Positions 38,613-48,000 of a stretch of DNA of 64,000 nt are shown here, piece after piece; position 1 is the first letter of the stretch, and every line of letters starts with the position of its first letter. The DNA lies in contig JAUXWR010000459.1 of the NCBI GenBank assembly GCA_030680075.1, positions 1-64,000 of the forward strand. Direction: 5' to 3'. Origin of the DNA: Legionella sp. (GTDB lineage Bacteria; Pseudomonadota; Gammaproteobacteria; Legionellales; Legionellaceae). The notes under the pieces are model-generated. The model was not told the origin of the DNA. It did no database searches and saw only the letters and a list, made by a program, of their open reading frames with translations. The position numbers were made by a program, and so were the translations under genes.

Positions 38613-39124
38613 CAGTCTTCCAATTAGAACGTCCTGTCCTAGACTCTTCCATGAGCATCATATCCGTATGATGACAAATCCTTTTGTATTAAAAGACTTC
38701 AAATCCATTGAAGTCATGTATAAAATTTAGCAACTGAATAGGTCTTATGCAAGCGCCATTTTTTTCAAACAATGGCAAAAGCTGCCCCCCTTGTTTTGAA
38801 TTTTCAATTTAAATTCAATTACTTAAGATAATAAATCAACTATTCGCGCTCATAAAGCACCATTTTCTCAATATACATTGAGATATCTCTTGGGGATCAA
38901 CAAGAAAACCACATGATAATCCCTTCAACTTGATTTAAAAACGCCGGTGATGTTATTCAGGCTTTGAGAAATCTATCTTAAACGGCGTAATTGATGCCCT
39001 ATAGCGATATTTTTTTGTACATAATTAAAAACCGTCTTGCCAAAGTTTCTGATTATGTTAGTTTATAGTTCTCGAAATCAGGTATATTAAATTTGAATAA
39101 TTTTAGAGTACCACTATTTAAAGT
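38613..39124. other. Gene-free region before the FinO gene
   Basis: About 510 bp without a supported gene. Two small perfect hairpins are visible (ATCATA-TCCG-TATGAT near 38660 and GACTTCAA-TCCA-TTGAAGTC near 38693). There is no clear promoter pair with a terminator to call a small RNA, although an RNA gene cannot be excluded. Confidence 0.5.
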
Positions 39125-39529
39125 ATGACTATGAATCAACAAAACGAATCCGTTAAAAAAGATAAACAAGTTATTATAGATTGGTTAATTGAGCATTTTC
39201 CCAATGCTTTTTTCAAAAAAGCGAGCCACATCAAGCCATTGCAAATAGGCATATTTGATGAAATTATCGCGTTTTACGAACGTCTTGACTCACCGCCATT
39301 TAGCAAAAAAGCATTAAGAGAGGCTCTAAGTTACTATAGCTCCTCTCCTGCTTATCTGAATTGCCAGAAGGCAAATGTTGCTCGTATTGACTTATACGGC
39401 AACGAAGTGGATGTGGTGACGGAGGATCAAGCGAAATATGCTTACCAACGTTATCAACAACGCTATGTCGAGAAAAAAAATCAGGGTTTAGTGCACGACA
39501 TTAAAAAATTAACTGATACTGAATCCTGA
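39125..39529 (+). CDS. ProQ/FinO-domain RNA-binding protein
   Basis: A 134-aa protein carrying a FinO/ProQ fold: WLIEHFPNAFFKKASHIKPLQIGIFDEI and the conserved LREALSYYSSSPAYL with Tyr/Arg residues that bind RNA hairpins. Basic and without a long C-terminal extension. Legionella RocC is a relative that represses competence through a small RNA; identity with RocC is not claimed because this copy is short. Its last 49 bp overlap the 3' end of ubiG on the other strand. Confidence 0.85.
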   Translation: MTMNQQNESVKKDKQVIIDWLIEHFPNAFFKKASHIKPLQIGIFDEIIAFYERLDSPPFSKKALREALSYYSSSPAYLNCQKANVARIDLYGNEVDVVTEDQAKYAYQRYQQRYVEKKNQGLVHDIKKLTDTES

Positions 39530-40176
39530 AGATTGGCCGTGCGAGTGAAGGGGTTATATGCCATGCCCTGCAAGCTTACTATCTCAAGCCCTGCTTTTCT
39601 TGCCATCATGGCAAGTTCAGCGGGCGTTATAAATTTATTGTAGTCATGGGTTTGCTTCGGTAACAATCTCAAAACATACTCTGCCGCGATAACCGCGGAC
39701 ATGTATGCTTTTAACGTTCTGTTAATGGTCGATAAAAACAAGAAACCACCAGGCTTAAGTAAACGCGCACAATGATTAATGACAACTTGCGGCTCCTTTA
39801 CATGCTCTAGCATCTCCATACACGTGATAGCATCAAAGCCTGATGCCTCATAGCTTTCAATAGGTGTACAGACATAATCGATACTACACCCTCCCAGGTT
39901 GGCGTGCAGAGTGGCGGCCTTTATTGACGCTATCTCGGCGTCTATGCCAGTCACTTCAGCGTCCATACCCGCCATTGCTTCAGATAAAATACCACCGCCA
40001 CAGCCAACATCCAGTATTTTCTTATTGGCAAGCGTTAACTGCTTGCTGATAAATTCAAGGCGAGCCGGATTAATATCATGTAATGTCTTTAAAGGTCCGT
40101 TTGTATTCCACCAGCTGTCGGCCAGTTGGGCAAATTTTGCAATCTCTTCTGGATCAATGGTTGTTTTATTAGTCAT
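39481..40176 (-). CDS. ubiG: Ubiquinone biosynthesis O-methyltransferase
   Basis: SAM methyltransferase performing both O-methylations of ubiquinone synthesis. The 231-aa protein has motif I KILDVGCGGGILSEAMA at residues 53-69 and CMEMLEHVKEPQ. The N-terminus (PEEIAKFAQLADSWWNTNGPLKTLH) is typical. It overlaps the preceding glycosylase-like gene by 8 bp and the FinO gene (opposite strand) by 49 bp at its 3' end. Confidence 0.96.
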   Translation of the reverse strand: MTNKTTIDPEEIAKFAQLADSWWNTNGPLKTLHDINPARLEFISKQLTLANKKILDVGCGGGILSEAMAGMDAEVTGIDAEIASIKAATLHANLGGCSIDYVCTPIESYEASGFDAITCMEMLEHVKEPQVVINHCARLLKPGGFLFLSTINRTLKAYMSAVIAAEYVLRLLPKQTHDYNKFITPAELAMMARKAGLEIVSLQGMAYNPFTRTANLQDSVSVNFLMSCTKP

Positions 40177-40882
40177 GGCGGCTCAATAAGTCTAAGGGTT
40201 TAAAAAATGCCAATACATCAGGATTCGTGATAAAACTTAAATTGTAAGGGTGAGGCGCAATTAAGCAAGTAAAATCTGAGGCTTCTGGAACTTCTGCTGC
40301 AATACGCCCAAATAATAATAATTGAACGGATTTTTCGCGAGCCAGCAACTGGGTAAAAATACTCGTGACAAAAGGTTGCCAGTTTCGTGCATGGAATCTG
40401 ATATTATTTTCCTCATAAACTAACGAAGCATTTAATAATAAAAAGCCGTTATGTAAAAGTGCATGGAAGAGTTGAGAGGCCGTTTGCCAGAAGTGAGCTT
40501 TATCCAGAGCGGCAATGGCATTTTGGGACTTATCGACAACTAAATCCCCTCGCGCTACTAATAGCATTTTAATAAAATTACGAAGCGACGTTGCACGATT
40601 GACTTCCTTGCTCAAGCCCGTATTACTCCAGATATTATGCACCGCATCATCCCAAAAGGCATACCCATTTGCTGACTGAGCTCTTGGATAAGGCGATTCA
40701 CCCAATAATACATAGCGTAAATTATGAAGTGGTTCGCTAAAGGCTGCAAACATTTTTTCCCGCCCAGGCAGCCAGGCAGTCTGTTGTTCTAACTGAGTGA
40801 GGTAGGCTGTATCTACACAGTTAAGGGCGGTGTTAAGAATTGGCTGCCATTCGGGGTGAGTTGTTTGAATCAACTGGTGCAC
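40169..40882 (-). CDS. Uracil-DNA-glycosylase-like protein, catalytic Asp changed
   Basis: A 237-aa protein with UDG family 1 topology: motif A reads LLGESPYPRAQSANGYAF where Ung has GQDPYH..., so the water-activating Asp is Ser63. The C-terminal HPSPLS motif reads HPYNLSF (His211). The Asn-containing core strand (LLLNASLV) is retained. GTG start at 40882. It may be inactive on uracil, act on another base, or bind DNA only. It overlaps ubiG by 8 bp, so the two are co-transcribed. Confidence 0.75.
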   Translation of the reverse strand: MHQLIQTTHPEWQPILNTALNCVDTAYLTQLEQQTAWLPGREKMFAAFSEPLHNLRYVLLGESPYPRAQSANGYAFWDDAVHNIWSNTGLSKEVNRATSLRNFIKMLLVARGDLVVDKSQNAIAALDKAHFWQTASQLFHALLHNGFLLLNASLVYEENNIRFHARNWQPFVTSIFTQLLAREKSVQLLLFGRIAAEVPEASDFTCLIAPHPYNLSFITNPDVLAFFKPLDLLSRHD

Positions 40883-40963
40883 ATCGTTTCCTGGAAATTG
40901 ATTTTGGGGTGCATGATAAAGAAATACCGCATTAAAGTCTGCATTATAAAAAGTCGTTTCTTC

Positions 40964-41881
40964 TTATAAATTAATATCCTGAGAGATAATCTCTATTTGC
41001 CCATCGATAAATCGCGCAATAACAAGGGTATATTCGGGTACTTCAAGCCAGGTGGTAGTGTCTTCAGTTAACGGTTCTGAAGCAATAATAATACTTGATT
41101 TTTGCGGGCTTCCTTTCATTTTATATTCATTGTCATAATAGCCATAACTTTCACCATAGGTATACCACAATGAGTGATAAGCCAAATGCGTTGAAGGCGG
41201 TGCGTCTAGTGGTTGCCAGCCATAATCAAGGACAAATCTTGTCGCCGCGATAAACTCTCCATTAGTGATAAAAAGATTAACCGGTGAATTTAAGGTAATA
41301 TTATTTTTATGCCGAACGCGTTGTAAAATTTTTAAGGTCTCAATAATAGCATTACTAATATCCGCCGTCTCATAGCTGCCAGACGTTGCTGGTAATTGGG
41401 ATAAAAATATTGCATAAATCCATTCACTATCGGTAGTACCATGGATATTCTTTTTATACTCTTCTTTGATGTATTCCAACAAATCGAAACGCATCAAATC
41501 GAAACTGCTTAACGAGCCATTATGGGCGAGTGCGACAGTTGAGCCTTTGAATAAAAAAGGATGAACGTTTTGAGTCGAAACAACCTGTTGCTCAGTGTAA
41601 GATACGCCGCGCAAATGAGCCAATAAGCAATGTGGTGATATTTTAGAGGCCAGATTCGCAAGGTTTTCATCATAAAATGGGAGTTGAGGCGTTTTATAAA
41701 GATAAGGCAGATTAGAGCGATGCGACTTGTTATCCCAGGCGGCCATTCCGAAGCCTGCCAGGTTCAATAAATAAGACATATATTTTGGATGATAGCTCTG
41801 TTTTATAAACGAGTTATCAGGCTTATATAGCAGTTCTTCCAGGACAATTGGCTTGCCCAAATAGGATAATATTCTGCACAT
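40964..41881 (-). CDS. Class II glutamine amidotransferase, EgtC/YafJ-like
   Basis: A 305-aa Ntn-type amidotransferase with the catalytic Cys2 exposed after Met removal (MCRILSYLGKPI). Other active-site blocks are LLAHLRGVSYT, ALAHNGSLSSFDLMRF and GTTDSEWIYAIFL. The family includes EgtC, which removes a gamma-glutamyl group in ergothioneine synthesis. It is third in a tight operon after the GCS2-type ligase and a cNMP-domain protein; the gap from the cNMP gene is 6 bp and its ribosome site lies over that stop. Confidence 0.88.
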   Translation of the reverse strand: MCRILSYLGKPIVLEELLYKPDNSFIKQSYHPKYMSYLLNLAGFGMAAWDNKSHRSNLPYLYKTPQLPFYDENLANLASKISPHCLLAHLRGVSYTEQQVVSTQNVHPFLFKGSTVALAHNGSLSSFDLMRFDLLEYIKEEYKKNIHGTTDSEWIYAIFLSQLPATSGSYETADISNAIIETLKILQRVRHKNNITLNSPVNLFITNGEFIAATRFVLDYGWQPLDAPPSTHLAYHSLWYTYGESYGYYDNEYKMKGSPQKSSIIIASEPLTEDTTTWLEVPEYTLVIARFIDGQIEIISQDINL

Positions 41882-41887
41882 ATCATC

Positions 41888-42919
41888 TCACCGATTATAG
41901 GTTTCAATATTCAAGCGGATATCAAGCTTATTAATGGACTTACCTAATGCCACTAACGACCCGCAAATCAGATTAAATAATTTATACCAAAGCTCAGGAT
42001 GATTGCTCTGAAGATAATCAAGTTCTTTATTGGAAATTTTAAATAAAACGGCTTGTTCACACGTAATAAAAGTAATAGTAAATGAAGAATCCCTTTCAAT
42101 GCATGACATGCTTGAAAATAGCGTTCCAGGCCCAATAACAGATAGTTTTGCACTCTTGCTATCTTGAGTAATACTGGATTGAACAGCACCATGGATAACA
42201 ATATAAAGCGAGGAGTTATCGCCCTCATAGATGAGCTTACAATTCTTCGGGGCTTTTAATAGCACCCCATGATTAATCAATACATCGAATTCATCTCGAT
42301 TAAACAAGTTAAACGGGGATTTTTTTTGTAGCTTTTCCAGCACAATACCCGCCTCATCAAAATTTATTTGTTTGGGACTGGTTAGGGAGTGCGCTATCCA
42401 GCTAAAAAAAGATACGATAGTCATGTCTGAATTAGTGATAAACGTTACCGTTTTATCATGCATTCGTTTGAGTCGTCCGCAAATTTGCTCAGAAATCACT
42501 TTAAGAATTTTATATTTTGTCCTGGGAAAATACACTGACAGTAATTCAAAATAGGTACTGGTAATAATTAAGCATTGAACAGTGGTTTTTGCTACAAACG
42601 AGGTTGTGTTAGGACCCTTTTCAATAAAGCTGATTTCCCCAAAAAAATGACCAGGGGTTAGCGTCTCGATATTTGTAGTACCTTGCCCCATAATACGGGC
42701 AATAACTGACACCTCCCCTTCGATAATAAGATAGATTCCGTCTGATTTTTCACCTTGCTTAAGTATCATATCCTTCTCGGAAAATCGGGCGATTTTGCTA
42801 TGCGTAAAAAGCATATCCAATTCATGTGCATCCAGATAGCCACCCAAACGATTTTCCGGAAGTTCGCTTAACTTAAGCTCAGGATTTTCATTGTCAAAAA
42901 TAAACGATTTACCATTCAT
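41888..42919 (-). CDS. Double cyclic-nucleotide-binding-domain protein
   Basis: A 343-aa protein from ATG 42919 (GAGAG upstream; an earlier in-frame codon would overlap the previous gene). Two cNMP-type beta-rolls: residues about 30-150 (DMILKQGEKSDGIYLIIEGEV, HFFGEISFIEKGPNTTSF) and about 205-330 (CKLIYEGDNSSLYIVIHGAV). The first keeps FGE but has Asn where the phosphate-binding Arg is expected; the second lacks FGE. No DNA-binding domain or enzyme domain is seen. It sits between the ligase and the amidotransferase. Confidence 0.83.
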   Translation of the reverse strand: MNGKSFIFDNENPELKLSELPENRLGGYLDAHELDMLFTHSKIARFSEKDMILKQGEKSDGIYLIIEGEVSVIARIMGQGTTNIETLTPGHFFGEISFIEKGPNTTSFVAKTTVQCLIITSTYFELLSVYFPRTKYKILKVISEQICGRLKRMHDKTVTFITNSDMTIVSFFSWIAHSLTSPKQINFDEAGIVLEKLQKKSPFNLFNRDEFDVLINHGVLLKAPKNCKLIYEGDNSSLYIVIHGAVQSSITQDSKSAKLSVIGPGTLFSSMSCIERDSSFTITFITCEQAVLFKISNKELDYLQSNHPELWYKLFNLICGSLVALGKSINKLDIRLNIETYNR

Positions 42920-42932
42920 TAATAGTCTCTCA

Positions 42933-44048
42933 TTATTGTGACCATGCTTTACATTGTTCAGTAACGAGCTTCGGAAATGAGCCAACCTGCTTATAAATTT
43001 TTCTTAAGAGAATCGCATCATTTCGCGCATTAACCACATCATCGACTAATGCCGCAATAAACTCCTTACTGGTTGACTGATCGATGTATTTTTCAATTAT
43101 TTTTACCGTGTCCAAAATATCTTCTGAAATTGAAATGTGTTCACCTGTGTAGGGGTTAATAAAATCACCATCGAAACCATATCGGCTCGCTTGAAAGCGG
43201 TTGTAGTTATATAAAAAATACAAATCCTGGCATATTTCTACGGGCTTTTCTTCCAACAGATAATGCGATACAGCTTGAATATAGGCCGCTATTTCCACGG
43301 CTTTTCTAAACGTTAATGGTGTATCACATACTCTGATTTCCACTGTACCGAACTCAGGTTTAGGTCGAATATCCCAATAGAAATCTTTCATGCTCGAGAT
43401 AATTCCAAAATTTCGCATTTTATAAAAATATGTAGAAAATTCATTCCAATTTACAAGATAAGGCATCACACCACTTAGCGGAAATGCACTGAAAACTGTC
43501 GATCGTGAAGAACTATAGCCGGTATCAGCCCCTTGGTAAAAAGGAGAGGAGGCGGATAGTGCAATAAGCTGAGGTACATACCGTGCCATCGCATGACTTA
43601 AGAACAGAGCCTCTTCTCTGTTTCGGCATCCTATATGAATATGCTGACCAAAAACGGTTGCTCTTTTTGAGAGATAACGAAATTTTCTGGATAGATTTTT
43701 GTATCTTTTGGTGGGAAATATTTTTTGCATAGACCATTTCTGAAAAGGATGCGTTCCACCCCCGCAAATAGCGATATCCAGACTATTCGCCTCTGCTAAT
43801 AAATAATCACGCAATGCGAATAATTCGTCTAACATTTCATGAGCAGAATGATGAATTGATGTATTCATTTCAATCATACTTTGCGTAATCTCAGGTGTAA
43901 TTCTTAGTTTGTAAGCGCTTTCCTTAACATTCCTGATAAGATCTTTAGCGCGCGATACTAGAGCACGAGAAATTGGATCGACAATCTGAAATTCTAGTTC
44001 AATTCCCATTGATACTAATGAGGATTTTTTAAAAGGCAATCGTCTCAT
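42933..44048 (-). CDS. GCS2-family carboxylate-amine ligase (YbdK/EgtA-like)
   Basis: A 371-aa glutamate-cysteine-ligase-type protein. ATG 44048 with AAGGAG at 6 nt is preferred over ATG 44090. Signatures: SMGIELEFQIVD, PEITQSMIEMNTSIH, CGGGTHPF, FGQHIHIGC, and RPKPEFGTVEIRVCDTP. The family forms gamma-glutamyl amide bonds with ATP (YbdK, EgtA). The C-terminus is followed by the cNMP gene after 13 bp, heading a three-gene operon. Confidence 0.9.
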   Translation of the reverse strand: MRRLPFKKSSLVSMGIELEFQIVDPISRALVSRAKDLIRNVKESAYKLRITPEITQSMIEMNTSIHHSAHEMLDELFALRDYLLAEANSLDIAICGGGTHPFQKWSMQKIFPTKRYKNLSRKFRYLSKRATVFGQHIHIGCRNREEALFLSHAMARYVPQLIALSASSPFYQGADTGYSSSRSTVFSAFPLSGVMPYLVNWNEFSTYFYKMRNFGIISSMKDFYWDIRPKPEFGTVEIRVCDTPLTFRKAVEIAAYIQAVSHYLLEEKPVEICQDLYFLYNYNRFQASRYGFDGDFINPYTGEHISISEDILDTVKIIEKYIDQSTSKEFIAALVDDVVNARNDAILLRKIYKQVGSFPKLVTEQCKAWSQ

Positions 44049-44316
44049 GAAGCTCCTTGTACTACCCTTCCTATTTTGAGTGGATTTCATGTCATATTTT
44101 CATGTCATATATAGATAATAGCCCAATCAGGAAGCGATGATAAAAGTACATCCCATAAAAATGCATTTTTTAGTAAGCATAAACTGAACATAAATCCATT
44201 TTATCGAGATACAAATCCCAGCAGATGCATCCTCATGATAATATCCTATACTTACAAAAGGTTTGTTATTTAAATAACATGCCGTGCATGGTATCGAAAT
44301 AAAAAGGGAGAGTATT

Positions 44317-44529
44317 ATGGCTACTAATAATCATCAACATCATCATTCAAGTGGCGTTGTTCCAATTGTAGTAATTGTAGTAATTATCGCGTTAGCGGCA
44401 GGGCTTTACTATCTTTATAGTCCGCATCCATCTACCACCACCCCGGTAACTACTCCGGCAAGTACAACAGTAAACGTTGAAACACCTACCACACCCGACA
44501 CAACCAACACCAATAATACTCAAAATTAA
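44317..44529 (+). CDS. Small Thr-rich membrane-anchored protein
   Basis: A 70-aa protein from ATG 44317 (AAGGGAG upstream). A His-rich start (HQHHHSS) precedes one transmembrane segment (VVPIVVIVVIIALAAGLYYLY) and a Thr/Pro/Asn-rich tail that is presumably extracytoplasmic. Function unknown. Terminated by a hairpin at 44571. Confidence 0.65.
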   Translation: MATNNHQHHHSSGVVPIVVIVVIIALAAGLYYLYSPHPSTTTPVTTPASTTVNVETPTTPDTTNTNNTQN

Positions 44530-44570
44530 GGTGTTGAACCGGTGTCAAATTAATAGGGAAAATCATGAGA

Positions 44571-44601
44571 AAATAGTGGGGAAATCCCCACTATTTTTTT
44601 A
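44571..44601. terminator. Bidirectional rho-independent terminator
   Basis: An 11-12 bp stem (AAATAGTGGGGA / TCCCCACTATTT) followed by a T-run on the plus strand and A-run upstream; it serves the 70-aa gene and probably the converging gene at 44607. Confidence 0.9.
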
Positions 44602-44606
44602 TACAT

Positions 44607-44924
44607 CTAAGGTGATAGCATAAAATAACGATCATCGTAATGGTAACAAACCCATTGCACCTCTCTCCCCCCTATATCCACAATCACATTTTGCTCCATT
44701 AATGCACTCAAATATGGTTGTGAATGGGAAAAACATACACTGGTCGTGCTGCCTAACGTAACAAAGTGATAGGGCCCTGGCTCATAGTCTTCGGGCAAAT
44801 AATATACGCTGCCGTGCTCTTCCAAGTGCACAGGTTCGCCTGTAATAATGAGTCGCTCAGCGTAAGATGAAATGCTAATTAGCATCAGAAAAAAACAACA
44901 ACTCCATGCCATGATTTTTTTCAT
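44607..44924 (-). CDS. Small exported protein, unknown
   Basis: A 105-aa protein from ATG 44924 (TTGGAGAATAAG upstream). Signal peptide residues 1-22 (MAWSCCFFLMLISISSYAER); the mature part is about 80 residues with two Cys and many Tyr/His. Function not recognised. Confidence 0.65.
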   Translation of the reverse strand: MKKIMAWSCCFFLMLISISSYAERLIITGEPVHLEEHGSVYYLPEDYEPGPYHFVTLGSTTSVCFSHSQPYLSALMEQNVIVDIGGREVQWVCYHYDDRYFMLSP

Positions 44925-45053
44925 CTTATTCTCCAATAGGATAAGCGCCATGTTTTGCAATAATTAATAACGTTTATTTAGAGTGTAGATTACTTTTAAT
45001 TCTGATGATTAAAAAAACAAGCTCACTCTCACCCAGAAAAAGGGCACTTTTAT

Positions 45054-48000
45054 TTAATCATCCGTCTTAGTCAGATTACAAAATAAATTAATCATCGCCA
45101 ATTGTTCGGGATTACTCGCAGAAGCCTCAAGAAGTGCTGGACTATATACTACAATGGCAAGACTTTGTGCCCGTGAAATAGCGACATTAAGTCGATTTTT
45201 ATCAAGTAAAAAACTTAAACCTCGTGGCGATTCATTGGCATTACTTGCGCACATACTTAATAAAACAACAGGTGCCTCTTGCCCTTGAAATTTATCGACG
45301 CTCCCTACTTTGGCCTGGTTTCCAAGAGCACTTTTAAGCTTGTTAACCTGATGATTATAGGGCGCTACAAACAACATATCATCCCATGTAATAGGCCTCT
45401 CAAGCCCCTCTTTAGTCGTGAATATACGACCTAATAGTTCATGTGAAAGGCGCGAAATTTGTTCAACTTCTTCATCACTCGCCTGCGTGTTGCCCTGATG
45501 ACTAACCGCAATAGGAATAATGCCGGCTTCTTTGGTTAACCCCCCCTGATAATTTTCCGGTATTTTTATTGTTTGACAATCATTGGCAGGAGCTGCTTCG
45601 AGTTTTCCTTCATAAATCGCCTCGCTAATAAATTTATTGACCTCAGAATGCATGCGATAGGTAGTGTTAAGGAAAATCCCCATTGAATCAGAAATGGTAG
45701 GCGCTTGATGCAACAAGTAGTCTAAGAGGGATAAGCCGCTTTCTTGTGGGTGAGTTCCTTGCGAAGGCTGCCCTAATTGCATCTGATCGCCCATTAGAAT
45801 AATATTTTTCGTCGAAGGACTCATCGCAATTAAATTGGCAACACTTACCTGCCCTGCTTCGTCAATAAAAAGGTAATCAAAGGCGTCCTCAAGCTCAGAG
45901 CGAGCAAACCCCCAGGCGGTAGTGCCTATCACACAGCCTGGCTCTAAATTATTAACAATCTGGTCGTTTTTAAGAATCGTCACACCAAGAGCATGGAGTG
46001 ACTCATCGGTGTCGCTGCTGCAGGCAAAATAGCCGTTTAGACCCATTTTTTTACAATAGGCCGCCGTACTTATCAGTAAATTATTAATTGCTTTATGGCT
46101 ATTAGAAGAGATTCCTACTTTTTTACCGCGTTTTATGAGCTCAGCAATTACATGCTTACCTGTGTAGGTTTTGCCAGATCCAGGAGGCCCCTGAATGGTG
46201 ATATAACTGTTATCCAGATTAAGAACTGCATCAATAATTTGCTGGAGTCGTTCTTTTGGATCGGCGCTTGAGGCGATAGACTGGCCGGGTTGCAGGTTTT
46301 TAATCCGTGGTGTGCTTTTCTTTAAAAAATCCAGAATAGCCGATTTATCAAGACGCCCCCCTTCAAACGCTTGAGCCTGTTTTACAATAGCATCAGGAAT
46401 ACCCGCCGGATGCACATACTCATCAGGGATTAAGGTTATTATTTCATCGGTTTCCTCTTTCATTTTTAACGCAACATAACCCTCCGCAATACGACTGCTT
46501 TCCTTGATAAGTTCAACTTTGATCTTTTTGCCATCAAGGGTTTCTTTCCCATGAATATAGTATTGGCTACAAGCGCCCTTGAAATCCTGATTTCTGTCAA
46601 AGCTAAACTCATAAGCAAGTTGGCGTGCTTTAGTAGTCGGTTTAAAAGGTGGCTTATCGGTACGCGTGCAAGCTACCAGGCAGTCTAAATCATCGAGCAG
46701 TTCTTCCGCTGTCAGCGATAATCGGTCAAACAATCGCCAAAATACGGGCTTTGCTTCACGTCGATGAAACTCTATTGACCAGGCGAGCATTGCGCTCGCT
46801 AATGATTCCAGCGATAACCCCTGCGCCTCGTACTGTAAAGACTTTTCCAGAAGCCTGTTTTGTAAGCGTATGCGCTCATCATTTTCATGACTTACCTCAG
46901 GTGCAATTATTTCTTTCGCCCCAAGATAGGTAATGCCATGTTCTTTTTGGCGTAATCGCAACCATTCAACCAACTCTTGAGTCGAGTTACAATCATCCTC
47001 ATTATAATCGCGAATACCTTTCAAAAGAGAGGATGTTCGCCAGGTTTCTCCATCCGGATTTTCTTTCCACTGCTCATATACCACGACCGAGTCACTGCCG
47101 GAGCCTACATTGGTATTACGTTTGGCGCGATAGAGGTGCTCAACATTTTTAATCGAGTATCGAGGCTCACCCAATAACAGGCATTCTTTGACTATTTTGT
47201 ATAAATCAATAAAAACGTCATTGCGAAGAAGCTGGTCGACCTCAAACTCACAAGTACCATAACGTCCCATAAGCTTTCTGCAAGCGGCAATTTCATAATT
47301 GGCGTAATGATAAATATGCATAGAAGGGTCTTGTTGCCATCGGTTATATACCCATGCGATAAACTCCTTGAAACAGGCCCTTTCTTCTTCCTGATTATGC
47401 GCCCAGAAATCCTTATAGTGGCGTATACTTTGTTCATCAAAATAGCTAATTCCCCAGAGGTACTCTAGCCCGCCCTCTTCTAAGGGATAGCCTTCAATAT
47501 CAAAAAAAACGTCCAGTGGGGACTGTGGCGGCAATAAAGCCAGCCCTTTCTTTTTCCCTGGCTCATGCGTAAGTATTTTATATAAAGGAACATCATGTCC
47601 AAGGCTTTCTTTTTGAATAGCTGCTTGGGCTTTTAAACGATCAAAAACGGCAGGATGCATCCCTTTCACAGACGAAATCGCCGTCATGACTAAGGCTTCC
47701 ATGCTAAAAATGTCAGCTTTATTCAATTTTTTTATTTGGGTTTTGGTAATAGTTGCTACTTGCGCCAGGTGATCGGACGCTTTAAGAAGCTGCTCAGCAT
47801 GCGCGCTCCATCGTCCCCACCCCGATGACTCAGCAGGATCCGGGCATTTTTCCCGATCAAACGAGTGGTGCATCGCTAAAAAACGCTGCTTTAACTGTTG
47901 GTAATAATAAAAATAGTCGTTCGTCTGAAAGCGTTTTTGCTCACCATTTCCAGACACGACGACAATTTGTGCGGGGAGTCGGCCTTGAATCTCTGCAAGC

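Noticed and set aside
38613..39124. Small RNA gene
   Set aside because: Two short hairpins are present but no promoter with a T-tailed terminator could be paired.
39125..39529. Identity of the FinO-domain gene as RocC
   Set aside because: The protein is short and the family has several members in Legionella; a name would need an alignment.
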